Shown: positions 35,314 through 43,427 of the stretch, piece by piece
How the letters are laid out: every line of letters begins with the position of its first letter
Position numbering within the stretch: the first letter of the stretch is position 1
NCBI GenBank assembly: GCA_045531965.1
Contig: JAZSFA010000164.1
Span: forward strand, 22,556 to 86,555
DNA from: CAMEON01 sp045531965
GTDB taxonomy: Bacteria; Bacillota; Clostridia; Oscillospirales; CAG-272
Length of the DNA: 64,000 bases
Direction of reading: 5' to 3'
Notes under the pieces: generated by a model
The model's database searches: none
Seen by the model: the letters and a program-made list of their open reading frames with translations, nothing else
Told to the model about the DNA's origin: nothing
Translations under genes and position numbers: made by a program

Positions 35314-35860
35314 TGAAAGAAAGAAGGTCAAACATTGATCCGACGCGGGAGCGAACCTTTGCCTTGGGCTTCTCCTCCGTCTTTTCTTCCGTTGCTTTTT
35401 CAGCTTCGACAGGTGCCTCGGTCTGCGCGTCGGCTACCGCTGCCAAAAACTCTGTGGGACTGACGGGATTGATCTCAGGCACAGCTTCCTCGGCAGGCAC
35501 GCTCTTGCCCTCCTTCAAAAGCGATTTCAGTACCGCATTTTCACGGCTCAACTCGTCGATATCCGCCTCTAACTTGGCAGTTTTTGCCTTAAAGCCCTCG
35601 ATCACAGCATTGTACTTTTTCTCGCGCTCTTCCAAAGTTTGGATACGATCTGTCATCGACAGGCTCTTGGCGCAGTATTCCAAAGCGCAAAGCAGGGCTG
35701 CTTCGTTTTTGGAACATGCGCGGCTCTTGAGATTAATCTCACGCATCTTACGATTCAGGATCTCCACCAGTTGGTCGATCTCTTCGGGCGCGGCATCCGA
35801 AATGATGTTGACTTGCATGTCGGCAATGGTCAAGGGGTATTTTTTCAGTTCGTTGCTCAT
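35303..35860 (-). CDS. zapA: Cell division protein ZapA-like, with extended tail
   Basis: 185 residues. ZapA cross-links FtsZ filaments at the division site. The N-terminal 95 residues fit the family: YPLTIADMQVNIISDAAPEE, IDQLVEILNRKMREINL, KNEAALLCALEYCAKSL. A coiled coil follows (about 90-125, EEREKKYNAVIEGFKAKTAKLEADI cut short here), then an acidic Ala/Glu/Thr tail of about 60 residues that typical ZapA lacks. Start ATG 35860 follows ATAAGGAGGACA. First gene of the operon running to gpsA. Confidence 0.82.
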   Translation of the reverse strand: MSNELKKYPLTIADMQVNIISDAAPEEIDQLVEILNRKMREINLKSRACSKNEAALLCALEYCAKSLSMTDRIQTLEEREKKYNAVIEGFKAKTAKLEADIDELSRENAVLKSLLKEGKSVPAEEAVPEINPVSPTEFLAAVADAQTEAPVEAEKATEEKTEEKPKAKVRSRVGSMFDLLSFNEP

Positions 35861-35897
35861 ACGGATTGTCCTCCTTATATGTTCACATTAAATTTTT

Positions 35898-35925
35898 TAC
35901 ATAAACTCGAAAAATAGACTTGCAA
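35898..35925 (-). promoter_or_regulatory. zapA: Possible promoter of the zapA operon
   Basis: TTGCAA (35925-35920) with TATGTA (35903-35898) at 16-base spacing on the minus strand. The TTGCAA is palindromic and is also the -35 of the divergent proB promoter. Confidence 0.4.
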
Positions 35926-35948
35926 TTATGGAAACATGATAGTATAAT
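35920..35948 (+). promoter_or_regulatory. proB: Promoter of proB
   Basis: TTGCAA (35920-35925), 17-base spacer, TATAAT (35943-35948). The leader of about 90 bases contains a small GGGG/CCCC hairpin near 35953-35966. Confidence 0.7.
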
Positions 35949-36043
35949 AGATGGGGATAGAACCCCTCACCATATATTATAATACAAAAACGCGCAAAAG
36001 AAAAGAGCCTTTGCGTAAATTTTCATGAGAAAGTGTAAATTTT

Positions 36044-36847
36044 ATGAGTATGCTTGAAAATAGTCGCCGCATTGTTGTGAAAGTTGGGTCCTCCACCCTG
36101 ACACACGCCACCGGCGCTTTGAATCTTCGTCGTATCGGTAGCCTTGTCCGCGTGCTTTCCGACTTCAAAAACGCAGGAAAAGAAATCGTCCTGGTCTCCT
36201 CAGGTGCCGTTAGCGCGGGTGTCGCCAAAATCGGTGGTATACATCCCGAATCCGTTGCGGAAAAACAGGCAATGGCGGCGATTGGGCAAAGTGAGTTAAT
36301 GAAACTGTATGACCAGCTTTTCTCCGCATACGGTCATACCGTTGCCCAGATCCTGCTGACCCGTGACGTGCTAGACAACCCCCATCGCCGAGAATTGGCA
36401 GAAAACACGTTTGCCTCTCTGCTCTCTCGCGGATGTGTCCCCGTTGTCAATGAAAACGACCCGGTTTCCACCGATGAGCTGACCAAGTTCGGCGGTAACG
36501 ATATTCTCTCCGCCTACGTTGCGACCGTCTGCCACGCAGACGTGCTGATCAACCTCTCGGACGTGGACGGTCTTTATGACAGCGATCCCCGAAAGAATCC
36601 CCAAGCCCGGCTCATCAGCCGTGTGGATGATCTGACCGAAGAAATGCTCTCAGCCGCCGGTGGTGCAGGCACCAGCCGAGGCACAGGCGGTATGATCGCC
36701 AAACTGACCGCTGCCAATATCTCCACCAAGGCGGGGATTCCTATGTTTATCATGAACGGTCAGGATCCCGAGATTCTCTATCGTCTTATGGACGGCGAAA
36801 AGGTGGGTACATATTTTGCAGTCAACAGCGGAAAGGATTCTGTATGA
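36044..36847 (+). CDS. proB: Glutamate 5-kinase without PUA domain
   Basis: 267 residues. It phosphorylates glutamate in the first step of proline synthesis. Motifs: IVVKVGSSTLTH, IVLVSSGAVSAGV, VVNENDPVSTDEL, FGGNDILSAYVA, INLSDVDGLYDSDP and GTGGMIAKLTAA, typical of the amino acid kinase fold. E. coli ProB has 367 residues; the C-terminal PUA domain is missing, as in many Firmicutes and other bacteria. proA is not adjacent; instead a YfcE-type phosphodiesterase gene overlaps by 4 bases (ATGA). Only a weak GAGAAAG precedes the ATG. Feedback inhibition by proline may differ without PUA, but this is inference. Confidence 0.92.
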   Translation: MSMLENSRRIVVKVGSSTLTHATGALNLRRIGSLVRVLSDFKNAGKEIVLVSSGAVSAGVAKIGGIHPESVAEKQAMAAIGQSELMKLYDQLFSAYGHTVAQILLTRDVLDNPHRRELAENTFASLLSRGCVPVVNENDPVSTDELTKFGGNDILSAYVATVCHADVLINLSDVDGLYDSDPRKNPQARLISRVDDLTEEMLSAAGGAGTSRGTGGMIAKLTAANISTKAGIPMFIMNGQDPEILYRLMDGEKVGTYFAVNSGKDSV

Positions 36848-37377
36848 AGATCCTGATTGCCTCCGACATCCACGGTGACGCCCAAAGCTGCACCGCGCTC
36901 CTGTCTCTGTTTGACATCCACAAGCCCGATCTGCTTCTCCTGCTGGGAGACCTGTTGTATCATGGTCCTCGCAACCCCATACCCGAGCATTACGATCCCC
37001 GCAGCGTGGCTGGGCTGCTATCGTCTCACCGAGAACATATCCTCTGCGTACGGGGCAACTGCGATGGCGAAGTGGATCAGATGATGATTGATTTTCCCAT
37101 CCTGTCCGAAACCGCCATGCTGTTTGTTGACGGCAAGGTTTGGATGGCAGCCCACGGGCACAGAGCCGGTGCCAATCCAACCGCCAACGATCTGCCTGCT
37201 CTCCCTACAGGTGGCGTATTTTTATCCGGACATACCCATGTCCCTGTCAACGAAATAGACGAAAACGGCATACACCGCATCAATCCCGGCTCGGTGACCT
37301 TTCCCAAGGGCGGAAGCGTGAAACAGTGCGTATTATATGAGGACGGTATGTTTCATACAATAGAGTTAGGCTGCTAA
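36844..37377 (+). CDS. YfcE/MJ0936-type metallophosphoesterase
   Basis: 177 residues. A small calcineurin-like phosphodiesterase: ASDIHGD (metal-binding Asp/His), LLLGDLLYHGPRN, VRGNCDGEVD, MAAHGHR and LSGHTHVPV, ending INPGSVTFPKGG. All five metal-ligand motifs are present, so it should be active on phosphodiesters; natural substrate unknown. It is translationally coupled to proB by a 4-base overlap and followed by a terminator, which makes a two-gene operon. Confidence 0.93.
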   Translation: MKILIASDIHGDAQSCTALLSLFDIHKPDLLLLLGDLLYHGPRNPIPEHYDPRSVAGLLSSHREHILCVRGNCDGEVDQMMIDFPILSETAMLFVDGKVWMAAHGHRAGANPTANDLPALPTGGVFLSGHTHVPVNEIDENGIHRINPGSVTFPKGGSVKQCVLYEDGMFHTIELGC

Positions 37378-37393
37378 AAATGATCATATCTAC

Positions 37394-37428
37394 AGAAAAA
37401 GCACGGAACATCCGTGCTTTTTCTTATT
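37394..37428. terminator. Bidirectional terminator
   Basis: Stem AAAAAGCACGGA / TCCGTGCTTTTT with ACA loop, between the convergent yfcE-type and PrsA-like genes. Confidence 0.92.
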
Positions 37429-37432
37429 TGAA

Positions 37433-38746
37433 TCAATAATTGTAGTTGGGACTGATCTCGCCCATTTTGGGCATGGCGGCAAAAATAGCTTCATCTACTA
37501 CGATAGCATCCATTTTGTCTTTGCACTTGTTGTAGAAAAGATACTTCATCACACGAGTCTGAATATCCGAGAACCAGTCTTTATAGGCGTCATCAGAGGT
37601 AGCATTAGAAGGAATGGCATACTTCATCACCACGTTATAGCCGTATTCAGACTTGATCATGGCTGTCTCGCCCACGTCTACGTCTGCCAGGGCATCGGCA
37701 ATATCGTTCAGATAGTCATAGCCGTTATCACCTGTGGTGTAAAGGAAGCAAAGTTCATTGTCCCCCAGAAATTTGTCTTCGCCGCTGTCCACGTATTCGC
37801 TGACTGCCGCCTCAAAACCCGCAAAATCTCCCGCTTTGACGTTGTTCATCACGCTCTCGGCAATTTCCAGATTTTCGGACAGCTCTTCAGTGCTGAGGTT
37901 TTGAGTCACAGGATTACCTGACTTATCGTAAGTCAGCGCGCGCACGCCTTTTTCCTTGTCATAAGCAATGTCGCCGTTCGCAAGATAGTAAATCTTATCT
38001 CCGTTTTTATCTGTGATGATCTTGCCAAACTCATCGTTGCGGGTGTATCCGTTGATGGTATCATAAGCAATATTATTGGTCTTACCATTGTTTTCATCGG
38101 TAAGATAGTAGATCTCATCGCCGTTCAGATCCGTCTCGTACACGTACTTATAGGAGCGAATCAACAACTGCTTGAACGCCACGGCATGATCCTTCAGATA
38201 CTCTTGTGTCGCACTTTCTGCCAGCTTGGAGCCATTCTCGCCGTACAGATACGCCTGAACGTAATCATATTTCGCCTCAAAAATATACTGCTCTTCCAGC
38301 ATTTTCACGTTGAAGCCATAGGCAGCAAGAATACTGTTAAATTCGGATTTGGAGCCGTCGCCATGATACTCGATCAGCTCGTCAATATCTTTCGCAATGG
38401 CGTCCTTGGTCTCGTCGGGAAGGCGCAGACCCAGTTCATCAAACAGAGCCACACCTGCCAGCATCAGTTTAGCTTCCTGCAGTACCTGTTGGCGAACGTA
38501 AATATCATAGGTCGTTCCGTTCAGATCAATGTAAGTATCCCAGTCTTTGACCGTAAAGCCCGAATGTTCGTAGGCTGCTTTGGCGCGGGAGAGGAGAAAC
38601 TGGAACTGATTTTCGGTCATGCTATGATTTCCTAAGGTCATCATAACTTTTGCCTCTGCCGCACAAGATGCTGTACTGATCACCAACGTGAGCAGCATGA
38701 TAACACTAAGCAGAAGACACAAAAGGCGTTTTACGAAGGTTTTCAT
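37433..38746 (-). CDS. PrsA/SurA-like peptidyl-prolyl isomerase-type foldase lipoprotein
   Basis: 437 residues. Lipobox STASC (Cys28). The N-terminal domain (about 35-190) is helical like SurA_N/PrsA N-terminal domains: NHSMTENQFQFLLSRAKAAY, LAGVALFDELGLRLPDE. About residues 190-290 follow the 'FKQLLIRSYKY' strand that opens a parvulin fold, but it is interrupted by repeats of NGDEIYYL type. The C-terminal part returns to parvulin-like form (ALADVDVGETAMIKSEYGYNVVMKY). PrsA proteins fold exported proteins outside the membrane. The insert is unusual; isomerase activity is uncertain. Promoter with extended -10 (TGGTATAAT) at 38783-38791; ends at a bidirectional terminator. Confidence 0.75.
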   Translation of the reverse strand: MKTFVKRLLCLLLSVIMLLTLVISTASCAAEAKVMMTLGNHSMTENQFQFLLSRAKAAYEHSGFTVKDWDTYIDLNGTTYDIYVRQQVLQEAKLMLAGVALFDELGLRLPDETKDAIAKDIDELIEYHGDGSKSEFNSILAAYGFNVKMLEEQYIFEAKYDYVQAYLYGENGSKLAESATQEYLKDHAVAFKQLLIRSYKYVYETDLNGDEIYYLTDENNGKTNNIAYDTINGYTRNDEFGKIITDKNGDKIYYLANGDIAYDKEKGVRALTYDKSGNPVTQNLSTEELSENLEIAESVMNNVKAGDFAGFEAAVSEYVDSGEDKFLGDNELCFLYTTGDNGYDYLNDIADALADVDVGETAMIKSEYGYNVVMKYAIPSNATSDDAYKDWFSDIQTRVMKYLFYNKCKDKMDAIVVDEAIFAAMPKMGEISPNYNY

Positions 38747-38782
38747 GTATATTTTCCTTTCTTCATCTTAACGTAACACTAT

Positions 38783-38791
38783 ATTATACCA
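38783..38791 (-). promoter_or_regulatory. Extended -10 promoter of the PrsA-like gene
   Basis: TGGTATAAT on the minus strand (38791-38783) with no clear -35 box, 37 bases before the start codon at 38746. Confidence 0.5.
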
Positions 38792-38814
38792 TATGTTCGT
38801 CAAATAATCTACCC

Positions 38815-41800
38815 TTATTTGTGTGTGAAAGCAAGATATTTTACGAATATTTTGTGAATTATTCCAAGCATATCCTCACTCTCCCGAAGGTTCAGGCGGA
38901 TAGACGGTTCCCCGCTGAGCACAAAGCGCAGCCGCCCCTTCACCAGCGCAGAGATATCACTCCACGCGTCAATATCGGGATGATCTGACAGGAAGATCAC
39001 GGTATGGTTTTCTTCTCTGATGGACTTGATCCCACAAGCGATGGCTTCCGCGCGGATCAAAGCGATCATCAATAAGTTATACGCGGCTCGGGGAAGATCA
39101 CCGTATCGATCTGCCAACTCATCTACCATATCTTCAAAATCCGCTTTATTGCGAATGAGCGCAATCCGTTTGTAAAGCGCCATTCGCTGGGAAGGATAGC
39201 GCACATAATCCTCAGGCAGATATGCGTCCAAATTGACGTTGATCACGCACTCGGGTTCCTCCGGAGGAAGCTCGCCGCGCTCCTCCAACACAGCCATGTT
39301 CAGAAGCTTGATATACAAGTCATATCCAACCGCTTCCATATGCCCATGCTGTTCTGCACCCAAAAGGTTGCCCGAGCCTCGGATCTCCATATCTCGCAAT
39401 GCAATACGGAAGCCCGCGCCAAACTCGGCATATTCCTTGATGGCATTAAGACGTTTTTCTGCGATTTCGGTGAGGGCTTTATCCTTGCGATAGGTAAAAT
39501 ACGCATAGGCGCGCCGTGAAGAGCGCCCCACACGACCGCGCAACTGATGGAGCTGTGACAAACCCAGGCGATCCGCCCGATCCACGATGAGGGTGTTGGC
39601 ATTGGGAATATCCACACCTGTCTCAATGATGGTGGTGCAAACCAAAATGTCGATCTCCCCCGCCAACATATGCTCCCAGATAACCTCCAAGGTATCCTTG
39701 TCCATCTTGCCGTGAGCAACCGTGATGCGCGCCTCGGGAATACTCTTGCGCAGCTTCGATGACAATTCCTCGATGTTGTCCACCACGTTATGCAAATAGA
39801 ACACCTGACCGCCACGGCGCAGTTCCCGTCGGATCGCTTCATGAATGATCAAATCGTCATGTTCCAGCACATAGGTCTGCACGGGAAGACGGTCCACGGG
39901 TGCTTCGTCCAAAAGGGAGATGTCACGGATCCCGCCCATCGCCATATTCAACGTACGAGGAATCGGGGTTGCCGTCAGCGTCAACACGTCAATGTTCCCC
40001 GCCAACTGCTTGAGCTTTTCCTTTTGAGTCACGCCAAACCGCTGTTCCTCGTCAACAATCAAAAGCCCCAGATCCTTGAATCTGATATCCTTCCCCAACA
40101 TACGGTGCGTACCCACAATGATGTCCACGTCTCCCCGCTCCAATCTACGCAGGGTAACTTCCTGTTGCTTCGGCGTGCGAAAACGGGAAAGCATATCTAC
40201 GTTGACCGAGAAAGAACGCATTCTACGGGAGATGGTCTGAAAATGCTGCAACGCCAAAATGGTCGTCGGGACAAGCACTGCCACCTGCTTCCCATCCGCC
40301 ACAGCTTTGAAAGCGGCGCGCAGTGCCACCTCTGTTTTTCCATAGCCCACGTCCCCGCAAAGCAGACGATCCATCGGTACAGGCTTCTCCATATCCGCGC
40401 GGATATCCTCGATGGCGGCAAGCTGGGCATCGGTTTCGTCATATTCAAAAGCGGCGGCAAAATCCCGATGGAAATCGTCCTCGGGCGAGAACGCATAGCC
40501 CGGCTTTCGCATACGCTCCGCATACAGCTTGATCAGATCCTTTGCCATCTCTCTGACCATCGCCTTCGTCCGTGCTTTGGTTTTCCCCCACGTCTCGGTT
40601 CCCAGCTTAGACAGCTTGATCATGCCGTCATCCGCGTGGGCGCCGATATATTTGGAAACCATATCCAGCTTATCCGTGGGAATATACAGCTTATCCGTCC
40701 CGGCGTATTGCAGGGCAATATAGTCCCGCTTAACGCCGCCCGTGGCAATATTTTCAATGCCCAAAAAGCGTCCGATACCGTAAGTCTCATGAACCACAAT
40801 ATCCCCCACCTCCAGGTCGTTATAGGAGAGGATGGTCTTGGCATTCTTCTTTTTCTTTTCCGCCAGCTTTTTGGAACGAAGGGCAGCGGCGTGGGGAGAT
40901 GCTGTACGAGCATCGGGATTGGTAGACAAAACCGCGATCCGCGGCGTGATCATCTCAAAGCCAAACAGGTACTCCTTCCAAAGAATGGTCACTTCACCGG
41001 GATGCAAAAGTGCCGCGGAGGTTGCCTTGTCAGGAGGTGGCAACGCCGTATCAAAGCCCGCCTCATCCAACATTTCGGAAAGATTCTTCGCCGCAGCCTC
41101 GTTTTCCGCGATGACCGCAAGGCGGTGACCCGAACGCATATACGCAGTAAGATCTTCGCATAAAAGCTTGAAATTTTCAGCATAAGAGACCATGTGACGG
41201 GTACGGAAGCCGAAAATGCCACCTAAGCGCTTCCCCGACATGCCGTAGGAAAGCGAGTCCACGTGCAAGGTAACCTGAGACCCCAAGAATCCTTCAAATT
41301 CATCCGAAGGCTTGGTAAATTCCGCATATTTGCCCTGCAATGTGCCCTGAGAGATTAGATCCTTCACCGTCTCATTCATTTGATATTCGGCAGCACGGAG
41401 GCGATCCTGCACACTACCCGTAGCGCGCACAAAAACAAGGGACCGACCTGTGAAATAGTCTAAAAGACAGGCAGGCTCAGGATAAATAAGCTTAATGTAT
41501 TTGTCCATGAAGGAAAGCTCTGCCCCTGTGGGGTGCTGTGCCTTTTTGGCAGAAGCGATCGCCATGAGTTCATGGCGCAAAGTTTCTGCCGCCTCTGGAT
41601 TTTTCTTTGCCATAGCCTGCATTTGTGTAAAGGCAGCCGCTTCCATGCGAGCCAACCCTTGACCATCGGTCAAAAGCTCGCGCGCAGGCAGTAAATCGCA
41701 AGCATCAATGGCACAAGTCATCCGCTGGGACTCGGTATCAAAAAGCCCCATGCGGTCAATCTCATCACCAAACAGCTCCACCCGCAAAGGATGAGAGCCA

Positions 41801-42426
41801 TCGTGAATTTCTCCCTCATCGTCTACGAAAGTGCCAAACGGCGGGCAAATATCCACAATACCGCCTCTGATGGCAAACTGTCCTCTCCCCTCCACCAGAT
41901 CCACGCGGGCGTACCCGGCAGAAATCAGTCGATCGCAAAGAACCGTTGTATCCACGGAAGTGTGGAAACCCAAATGAATCGACGTTTTCTCCAACGTTTC
42001 AGGGGGAATGGTATAACTGAGTGCGGCATCAGGGGTAGTCACCACAGCATCATACGTGCCCGTAGCCAGTCCGGACAGCACTTTCAACCGTTCATGCTCA
42101 TATTCATGAGAGGCGGTTACATGATAGAAAGACAGGTCTCTTGCTACAAAAAATCCGCAACGCAGACCAAAGCGGCGCAAGGTGTCTTTCATACGAACGC
42201 AGTCTTTTTCCTCCGGGCAAACGATCAGCGCGGCAGGGGCAGTGCCCTTGCTGTCTCGCTGTATATCTTCAATCAAGGAAATGATAAACGCTTCAGACGC
42301 GCCGTCACAAAGCCCATTGACCAGAAACGGTAAGGGTTTTGTAGTAGGCTTAAGACTCTCGCGCACAGCATCATGAAGTTGTGTATACTCGCCATCTGCT
42401 CGAATAATATCGGTTAACAGGTTCAT
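38815..42426 (-). CDS. mfd: Transcription-repair coupling factor
   Basis: 1203 residues. Mfd removes stalled RNA polymerase and recruits UvrA. N-terminal UvrB-like domains (YHVTASHEYEHERLKVLSGL, RGQFAIRGGIVDICPPFG), then the RNA polymerase-binding CarD-like domain near 510-575 (GDIVVHETYGIGRFLGIE). The RecG-like motor follows: Walker A GDVGYGKTEVALRAAF, LVPTTILALQHF, DEEQRFGV, LTATPIPRTL and RGRVGRSSRRAYAYF. The C-terminal TRCF domain has LDAYLPEDYVRYPSQRMALY. The start was set at ATG 42426 (AAAGGAAAACAACC); longer frames lack a ribosome site. Downstream of pth on the same strand, as in many Firmicutes (pth-mfd). Confidence 0.97.
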   Translation of the reverse strand: MNLLTDIIRADGEYTQLHDAVRESLKPTTKPLPFLVNGLCDGASEAFIISLIEDIQRDSKGTAPAALIVCPEEKDCVRMKDTLRRFGLRCGFFVARDLSFYHVTASHEYEHERLKVLSGLATGTYDAVVTTPDAALSYTIPPETLEKTSIHLGFHTSVDTTVLCDRLISAGYARVDLVEGRGQFAIRGGIVDICPPFGTFVDDEGEIHDGSHPLRVELFGDEIDRMGLFDTESQRMTCAIDACDLLPARELLTDGQGLARMEAAAFTQMQAMAKKNPEAAETLRHELMAIASAKKAQHPTGAELSFMDKYIKLIYPEPACLLDYFTGRSLVFVRATGSVQDRLRAAEYQMNETVKDLISQGTLQGKYAEFTKPSDEFEGFLGSQVTLHVDSLSYGMSGKRLGGIFGFRTRHMVSYAENFKLLCEDLTAYMRSGHRLAVIAENEAAAKNLSEMLDEAGFDTALPPPDKATSAALLHPGEVTILWKEYLFGFEMITPRIAVLSTNPDARTASPHAAALRSKKLAEKKKKNAKTILSYNDLEVGDIVVHETYGIGRFLGIENIATGGVKRDYIALQYAGTDKLYIPTDKLDMVSKYIGAHADDGMIKLSKLGTETWGKTKARTKAMVREMAKDLIKLYAERMRKPGYAFSPEDDFHRDFAAAFEYDETDAQLAAIEDIRADMEKPVPMDRLLCGDVGYGKTEVALRAAFKAVADGKQVAVLVPTTILALQHFQTISRRMRSFSVNVDMLSRFRTPKQQEVTLRRLERGDVDIIVGTHRMLGKDIRFKDLGLLIVDEEQRFGVTQKEKLKQLAGNIDVLTLTATPIPRTLNMAMGGIRDISLLDEAPVDRLPVQTYVLEHDDLIIHEAIRRELRRGGQVFYLHNVVDNIEELSSKLRKSIPEARITVAHGKMDKDTLEVIWEHMLAGEIDILVCTTIIETGVDIPNANTLIVDRADRLGLSQLHQLRGRVGRSSRRAYAYFTYRKDKALTEIAEKRLNAIKEYAEFGAGFRIALRDMEIRGSGNLLGAEQHGHMEAVGYDLYIKLLNMAVLEERGELPPEEPECVINVNLDAYLPEDYVRYPSQRMALYKRIALIRNKADFEDMVDELADRYGDLPRAAYNLLMIALIRAEAIACGIKSIREENHTVIFLSDHPDIDAWSDISALVKGRLRFVLSGEPSIRLNLRESEDMLGIIHKIFVKYLAFTHK

Positions 42427-42480
42427 GGTTGTTTTCCTTTTCGTTTGGATTGATAGCAAACATGTGATAAACGCCGAAAG

Positions 42481-42498
42481 ACCGGGGAAAACCCCGGT
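42481..42498 (-). other. GC-rich hairpin between pth and mfd
   Basis: ACCGGGG-TTTT-CCCCGGT on the minus strand, followed only by CTTTC. It may be a weak terminator or attenuator between pth and mfd. Confidence 0.5.
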
Positions 42499-42521
42499 GT
42501 CGGTATGAGATTACAGGAAGA

Positions 42522-43163
42522 TTATCCCTTGCGGTTGCAGACCTGCATGGCTTTGTCAAGGTCGCCGCGGAGTAGGCACTCCACACCATCCGCAACAGCA
42601 GGATAGAGAGACTTGATCTTATCCAGTTCAGAGGGCGGAAAGGTGGACAGCACCCAATCCGCCAAATCATAGTCGGGATGGGGCTTGGCACCCACCCCAA
42701 CACGGATACGAGGGAAACCATCCTCGCCACCCATCATTTTGATAATGCTTCTGATACCCCGCTGTCCTCCATCAGAGCCCTTGCCACGAACCCGCAAACC
42801 GCCGACAGGCAGGTTGATATCATCACATATGACAATGATATGATCCAACGGAATCTTATAGAAGCTTGCGGCAGCTTCCACCGCGATACCCGATGCATTC
42901 ATCAAGGTCTGAGGCTTCATACAAAGCACACGGGTACCTGCAATGGTAGCCTCACCCACGAGGGCTTCAAACTTGGCTTTGTTGATAGAAAAACCATACT
43001 TTTCCGCCAAAGCATCCATGCACAAGAAACCCGCGTTATGACGGGTGTAGGCATATTGCTTGCCGGGGTTACCGAGTCCCACCAACAGGTGGGTGATGGG
43101 CTGGGTCGAAACCGTCTTACGTTCGGTCTCCAGCTTCTTGAAAATGTCAAAAATATCTGCCAT
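42522..43163 (-). CDS. pth: Peptidyl-tRNA hydrolase
   Basis: 213 residues from ATG 43163 (AAGAGGAATT); the longer frame upstream runs into repeat DNA and is rejected. The enzyme frees tRNA from peptidyl-tRNA. LVGLGNPGKQYAYTRHNAGF carries the catalytic His and Asn; KPQTLMNASG, VICDDINLPVGGLRVRG and GSDGGQRGIRSI complete the active site. About 20 extra residues at the N-terminus (ADIFDIFKKLETERK) are unusual. The 264-base upstream gap is filled by a composite palindromic repeat. Confidence 0.96.
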   Translation of the reverse strand: MADIFDIFKKLETERKTVSTQPITHLLVGLGNPGKQYAYTRHNAGFLCMDALAEKYGFSINKAKFEALVGEATIAGTRVLCMKPQTLMNASGIAVEAAASFYKIPLDHIIVICDDINLPVGGLRVRGKGSDGGQRGIRSIIKMMGGEDGFPRIRVGVGAKPHPDYDLADWVLSTFPPSELDKIKSLYPAVADGVECLLRGDLDKAMQVCNRKG

Positions 43164-43187
43164 AATTCCTCTTGTAAATTGTTGTTT

Positions 43188-43426
43188 ACCAGGGGGCTTA
43201 GCCCCCTGGACCCCACCAAGAACCTTTTTGAAAAAAGGTTCTTGGGGTTCCAAAAACTTTTCAAAAAACATATATTCATCAATGCTTTTTTTCTTTTTGA
43301 AAGTTCTTGGAGGTGGTTTGGAGGCAAATCATGCCGCAGGCATATTTGGCCGAGCTTGCGAGGCGACCTCCTTGCAAGAAGGTTCCTCCAAGCGTACCCC
43401 TCCAAGCGTACCCCTTCAAACAACAT
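43188..43426 (+). repeat. Dispersed palindromic intergenic element, composite copy
   Basis: Fills the gap between the flippase and pth. It has a hairpin AGGGGGCTTAGCCCCCT (43191-43207), then a perfect inverted repeat CCAAGAACCTTTTT / AAAAAGGTTCTTGG around 43216-43246. A lead TTTTTGAAAGTTCTTGGAGG follows near 43293, and an imperfect hairpin end CTCCTTGCAAGAAGGTTCC. Then comes GCGTACCCC twice in tandem (the 14-bp unit TCCAAGCGTACCCC is repeated). It shares lead, hairpin and GTACCCC tail with the copies at 930, 55880 and 57500. Confidence 0.8.
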
Positions 43427-43427
43427 T

